From the NCBI GenBank assembly GCA_017632825.1, contig JAGBQP010000028.1:1-10019 (forward strand): a stretch of 10,019 bases of DNA, read 5' to 3'. How positions within the stretch are numbered: position 1 is the first letter of the stretch; each line of letters opens with the position of its first letter. This stretch comes from Prevotella sp. Lineage in GTDB: Bacteria; Bacteroidota; Bacteroidia; Bacteroidales; Bacteroidaceae. Positions 7,026 through 10,019 of the stretch are shown here, one piece after another. Both the position numbers and the translations under genes were made by a program. A model generated the notes under the pieces. The model was not told the origin of the DNA. It did not search any database and saw only the letters and a list, made by a program, of their open reading frames with translations.

Positions 7026-8972
7026 TTAATCTGGAAACAGATTGTTACGTTCCAAATCCTTTAACCACAGCGAACTTGAGGCGTCGCTGGGCATACGCCA
7101 GTCGCCACGTGGAGAAAGACTGATAGAGCCAACTTTGGGACCATCTGGCAAACAAGAGCGTTTGAACTGCTGACTGAAGAAACGGCGACAGAACGTCTGC
7201 AACCATTTACGAATAACATCCTCATCATATACGCCAGCGAAAGCCTTATTGGCCAAAAGCAGAATCTTAGTTGGACGGAAGCCATAACGCAGGAAGTAAT
7301 AGATGAAGAAGTCGTGCAATTCATAAGGGCCGACAAGGTCTTCGGTCTTTTGCTTGATATTACCATTCTGATCAGCAGGAATCAGCTCTGGTGAAATTGG
7401 CGTATCAATAATGTCGAGCAACGTCTTCTTTGCTTCTAAATTGTTTATAACATGTTCCGCATAGTAACGTACCAGGTACTGAATGAGCGTTTTCGGAACA
7501 CCAGCATTCACACCATACATCGACATGTGGTCACCATTATAAGTAGCCCAACCGAGAGCCAGTTCCGACAAATCGCCAGTACCGACAACAATGGCGTTTT
7601 CCTGGTTAGCAACATCCATTAGTATCTGTGTACGCTCACGTGCTTGAGAATTCTCGTAGGTGATATCATGCTTCTTCATATCATGACCGATATCCTCAAA
7701 ATGTTGGGTAACGGCCTTTGCAATATTGATTTCACGGATGGTAACACCCAACTGAGCCATCAACGATACCGCATTGTTATGAGTGCGGTCCGTGGTACCA
7801 AATCCCGGCATTGTGATACCGATAATCCCGTGACGGTCTATCCCCAATTTATCGAAAGCACGTACGGTGACCAGCAAAGCCAGTGTCGAGTCAAGACCGC
7901 CGCTGATTCCAATGACAGCCTTCTGTCCGTTGATATGATACAGTCGTTTAGCCAATCCTGCTACTTGAATATTAAATATCTCCTCGCAATCGTCCTTCAT
8001 ACGCTCCGGCTTTGGAATGAAAGGATGTGGATCAACGAAACGTTCCAATTGAAAGTCGTGTCCCATTACGGGTTTACACGAGATATTCACAACAGACTGG
8101 CTCATACTGGCCTGAGCGGTAATGAAAGTTGAATTCATTCTACGCTCAGTACGCAGACGCTCTACGTCTATCTGCTCAACGATTATCTGAGGTTGAAAGC
8201 TGAAGCGTTCCCCTTCGTTGAGAAGCTTGCCATTCTCGAAAATCATGGCATTGCCACCATAGACAACATCCTGCGTGGACTCTCCAAAGCCACAGCTGCT
8301 ATAGACATAGCCCGACATCGTGCGGGCACTTTGCTGACAGAGCAACGATTTCAAGTAGTCATGCTTTCCTATGAGTTCATCACTGGCTGAGAGATTCAGA
8401 ATAATGTCTGCGCCAGCTAAGGACAAACGATTGCTGGGAGGTGTTGGTGCCCATACGTCTTCACAAATCTCAATACCAAAGTTAACGCCATCGGTCGTTG
8501 TAAACAACTGTGGATCGGGTGTTATGCGAATGGGACTCGCTGCCAGATAGATATCTGTAGCCGTCAGATCATGGGCTGAAGCAAACCAGCGCTTTTCATA
8601 AAACTCACCGTAGTTAGGCAAATAGGTCTTGGGAACCACACCTAACAGCTGACCGCTCTGAATAACAGCAGCACAATTGTATAGTAAAGCACCAACTTGT
8701 ACAGGCAGTCCTACAACACAGATAATATCAAGTTTGCGCGTGAAATCGAGCAATACCAGCAGAGATTCTTCTGCTTTGTCTATTAGCAGCTGCTCCTTGA
8801 ACAAGTCCTGACAGCTATAGCCCGTCAGACAGAGTTCTGGGAATACGACAATCTCGACGCCTTGACCTTCGGCCTGAGCTATCAAACTTTCAATCTGCTG
8901 TACATTATATTCTGTATCAGCTACTTTTACTGCAGGTACTGCTGCCGCGACTTTGATAAATCCGTATTTCAT
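7026..8972 (-). CDS. nadE: Glutamine-dependent NAD+ synthetase
   Basis: Final step of NAD biosynthesis: ATP-dependent amidation of nicotinic acid adenine dinucleotide, using ammonia released from glutamine. The 648-residue two-domain layout fits the glutamine-hydrolysing type rather than the short ammonia-dependent type of about 275 residues. N-terminal nitrilase-like glutaminase (about 1-290): the Glu-Lys-Cys triad is visible as Glu46 in VVFPELCLTGYSC, Lys115 in GVVPKTYLPNYGEFYE and Cys170 in GIEICEDVW. C-terminal synthetase (about 325-648): SGGLDS (357-362) is the pyrophosphate-binding loop. It is followed by TMPGFGTTDRT (387-397), GTGDLSELALGWATYNGDHMSMYGVN (464-489) and a late KTEDLVGPYELHDFF stretch. 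All key residues are present. The ATG overlaps the stop of the upstream DUF2027 gene by four bases (ATGA), suggesting translational coupling. Transcription probably ends at the hairpin at 6959-6988. Confidence 0.97.
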   Translation of the reverse strand: MKYGFIKVAAAVPAVKVADTEYNVQQIESLIAQAEGQGVEIVVFPELCLTGYSCQDLFKEQLLIDKAEESLLVLLDFTRKLDIICVVGLPVQVGALLYNCAAVIQSGQLLGVVPKTYLPNYGEFYEKRWFASAHDLTATDIYLAASPIRITPDPQLFTTTDGVNFGIEICEDVWAPTPPSNRLSLAGADIILNLSASDELIGKHDYLKSLLCQQSARTMSGYVYSSCGFGESTQDVVYGGNAMIFENGKLLNEGERFSFQPQIIVEQIDVERLRTERRMNSTFITAQASMSQSVVNISCKPVMGHDFQLERFVDPHPFIPKPERMKDDCEEIFNIQVAGLAKRLYHINGQKAVIGISGGLDSTLALLVTVRAFDKLGIDRHGIIGITMPGFGTTDRTHNNAVSLMAQLGVTIREINIAKAVTQHFEDIGHDMKKHDITYENSQARERTQILMDVANQENAIVVGTGDLSELALGWATYNGDHMSMYGVNAGVPKTLIQYLVRYYAEHVINNLEAKKTLLDIIDTPISPELIPADQNGNIKQKTEDLVGPYELHDFFIYYFLRYGFRPTKILLLANKAFAGVYDEDVIRKWLQTFCRRFFSQQFKRSCLPDGPKVGSISLSPRGDWRMPSDASSSLWLKDLERNNLFPD

Positions 8973-9670
8973 AGCTTTACAAATTGTCTGTCGTTTTCAA
9001 TAATCGTATATATGAGCGCATTCTGTTCAAAATAGTCATTCTCGCAGAACGTATGGAGTTTATAGAACTTCACTGGGTCGATATTGATAAGGGCATCGAC
9101 AACGGGTTTGCGAAGAAAATACTTATCGACCTTATAGGCAATAAGTTGTATGCATGCATGCTCTATCTCATTCAATTGGTCACGTCCAAACTCTTCAATA
9201 AAGCACTTTGTGTTAGGCTCAATCTCACCCGTAGAACGAACGTGCCAGCTCGTTCCTTCTGCTGTCATATAGACATAGCGCAGATAGTAGTTGCAGTCGT
9301 TGACGATGTAGGACTCAAAGCGTGTGTCTGTCAGCTCTTTAATGTCCATCGGAACGAATGCGAGGTACGCCGACAACTTGTCACCTCCGCGCCGTTCCTC
9401 AACGGGAGCGCGGAAGGTTATTGGTTTATCGGCAGGTTCCAGTTCTTCTTCCTCTGAATCTTCAGCAGTTTGAGTCTGGCCCTTCACCTTTTGCTCTACC
9501 ATATGTGACGTCTCGTAGTTCTCTTCGCCGATAACCACCACCTCACTGATGCGCATGGGTACATCAAAGCCGTCCTCGTCCTCGACTAAAACGATTTCCT
9601 TTCCCTGGAAACCAGACACGCGGCCACCGCCAACTTCATTGAGAAATCTAACTTTATCTCCTATTTTCAT
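8969..9670 (-). CDS. DUF2027-domain protein without a recognisable Smr domain
   Basis: A 233-residue, probably cytosolic protein of unknown function that resembles the DUF2027 family of Bacteroidales. It starts MKIGDKVRFLNEVGGGRVSGF with a small beta-rich module (about 1-50: GKEIVLVEDEDGFDVPMRISEVVVI). An acidic, low-complexity linker follows (about 60-85: QTAEDSEEEELEPADKP). The core domain (about 85-233) includes DKLSAYLAFVP, YIVNDCNYYLRYVYM and the C-terminal FYKLHTFCENDYFEQNALIYTII. As I recall, family members are often about 330-350 residues with a C-terminal Smr nuclease-like domain; here the protein stops right after the core. I chose the ATG at 9670-9668, one base after the stop of the upstream acyl-CoA synthetase gene. 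A TTG at 9679-9677 is in frame but would overlap that gene. The end overlaps nadE (ATGA). No signal peptide or membrane segment is seen. Confidence 0.8.
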   Translation of the reverse strand: MKIGDKVRFLNEVGGGRVSGFQGKEIVLVEDEDGFDVPMRISEVVVIGEENYETSHMVEQKVKGQTQTAEDSEEEELEPADKPITFRAPVEERRGGDKLSAYLAFVPMDIKELTDTRFESYIVNDCNYYLRYVYMTAEGTSWHVRSTGEIEPNTKCFIEEFGRDQLNEIEHACIQLIAYKVDKYFLRKPVVDALINIDPVKFYKLHTFCENDYFEQNALIYTIIENDRQFVKL

Positions 9671-9671
9671 A

Positions 9672-10019
9672 TTATACAACTTCTATTCCTTGTTCCTCGC
9701 AGAGCTTCAGGCTCATTTCCTTCAGCTTGAACTTCTGGATTTTTCCAGAACCCGTCAGTGGGAATTGGTCAATGAAGAAAACGTACTTCGGAATCTTATA
9801 ACGGGCAATCTTACCACGGCAGAACAGCTGTACATCTTCGGCCGTCATCTTTGCTCCTTCTTCAAGAATGATGAATGCACCTACAGCCTCACCATATTTC
9901 TTCGAAGGAACGGCAGCCACCTGGACATCACGAATGCCAGGCATGTGGTATAGGAATTCCTCAATCTCACGCGGATAGATATTCTCACCACCGCGGATAA
10001 TCATATCCTTAATACGTCC
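9672..10019 (-). CDS. C-terminal end of an acyl-CoA synthetase (AMP-binding, ANL superfamily)
   Basis: Only the last 115 residues are in the window; the gene enters from the right edge. They form the mobile C-terminal domain of an adenylate-forming acyl-CoA ligase, which activates a carboxylic acid through an acyl-AMP to its CoA thioester. [24 protein letters not shown] is the hinge motif plus the first part of this domain. It continues with [21 protein letters not shown] and [30 protein letters not shown], whose Lys in GSGKI is the expected adenylation lysine. The sequence resembles medium- or long-chain fatty acyl-CoA synthetases, but the substrate-binding part is outside the window, so the substrate cannot be assigned. 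The stop (9674-9672) is one base from the ATG of the DUF2027 gene, so the two and nadE form one apparent operon. Confidence 0.93.
   Translation of the reverse strand, partial: GRIKDMIIRGGENIYPREIEEFLYHMPGIRDVQVAAVPSKKYGEAVGAFIILEEGAKMTAEDVQLFCRGKIARYKIPKYVFFIDQFPLTGSGKIQKFKLKEMSLKLCEEQGIEVV

Noticed and set aside
7644..8132. Open frame of 162 codons on the plus strand opposite nadE
   Set aside because: It lies wholly antisense to the conserved nadE synthetase domain, has no recognisable motif and no promoter box, and is explained by codon bias of the real gene.
8984..9457. Open frame of 157 codons on the plus strand opposite the DUF2027 gene
   Set aside because: Antisense shadow of a clearly coding minus-strand gene in a tight operon; no domain or start signal.
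9549..9953. Open frame of 134 codons on the plus strand opposite the DUF2027 and acyl-CoA synthetase genes
   Set aside because: It crosses two real minus-strand genes and its translation has no recognisable motif; a shadow frame.

Overview
The window is ordinary chromosomal DNA of a Bacteroidota bacterium, most likely a Prevotella/Segatella-like member of Bacteroidales. Four things point there: a TonB-dependent receptor with an N-terminal carboxypeptidase-regulatory-like domain, a DUF2027 protein (a family I know mainly from Bacteroidales), A/T-rich leaders without strong Shine-Dalgarno sequences, and promoter boxes of the Bacteroidota TTTG / TAnnTTTG type rather than TTGACA/TATAAT. Base composition and codon use look even across all genes. 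I see no mobile element, CRISPR array, tRNA or rRNA.

Layout. Left part, minus strand: the first 294 codons of serC (phosphoserine aminotransferase), which run off the left edge. Upstream of it, also on the minus strand, is a TetR/AcrR-type regulator. Divergent from the regulator, on the plus strand, is maeB (malic enzyme fused to a phosphotransacetylase-like domain), followed after 12 bases by a short, divergent folK-like gene and, after a 93-base gap, by a TonB-dependent outer-membrane receptor. A bidirectional hairpin terminator then separates these from a convergent minus-strand operon. Read in its own direction, that operon is: the 3' end of an acyl-CoA synthetase (cut by the right edge), a DUF2027 protein, and nadE (glutamine-dependent NAD+ synthetase). 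The acyl-CoA synthetase and DUF2027 genes are one base apart; DUF2027 and nadE overlap by four bases (ATGA).

How the parts work together. The genes are mainly core metabolism: serine/vitamin B6 precursor synthesis (SerC), malate to pyruvate with reduction of a nicotinamide cofactor (MaeB), folate pterin activation (FolK-like), NAD synthesis (NadE) and fatty-acid activation (acyl-CoA ligase). The most informative regulatory signal is a 29-bp imperfect palindrome in the tetR-maeB divergent intergenic region. It covers the upstream half of the predicted tetR promoter and is a good candidate operator for autoregulation.

I do not see a clearly new multi-gene system. The points most worth a second look are the candidate TetR operator, a 31-bp near-perfect palindrome inside the signal-peptide codons of the receptor gene, the FolK homologue that has lost parts of its expected active site, and a DUF2027 protein that appears to lack the Smr domain I associate with the family.
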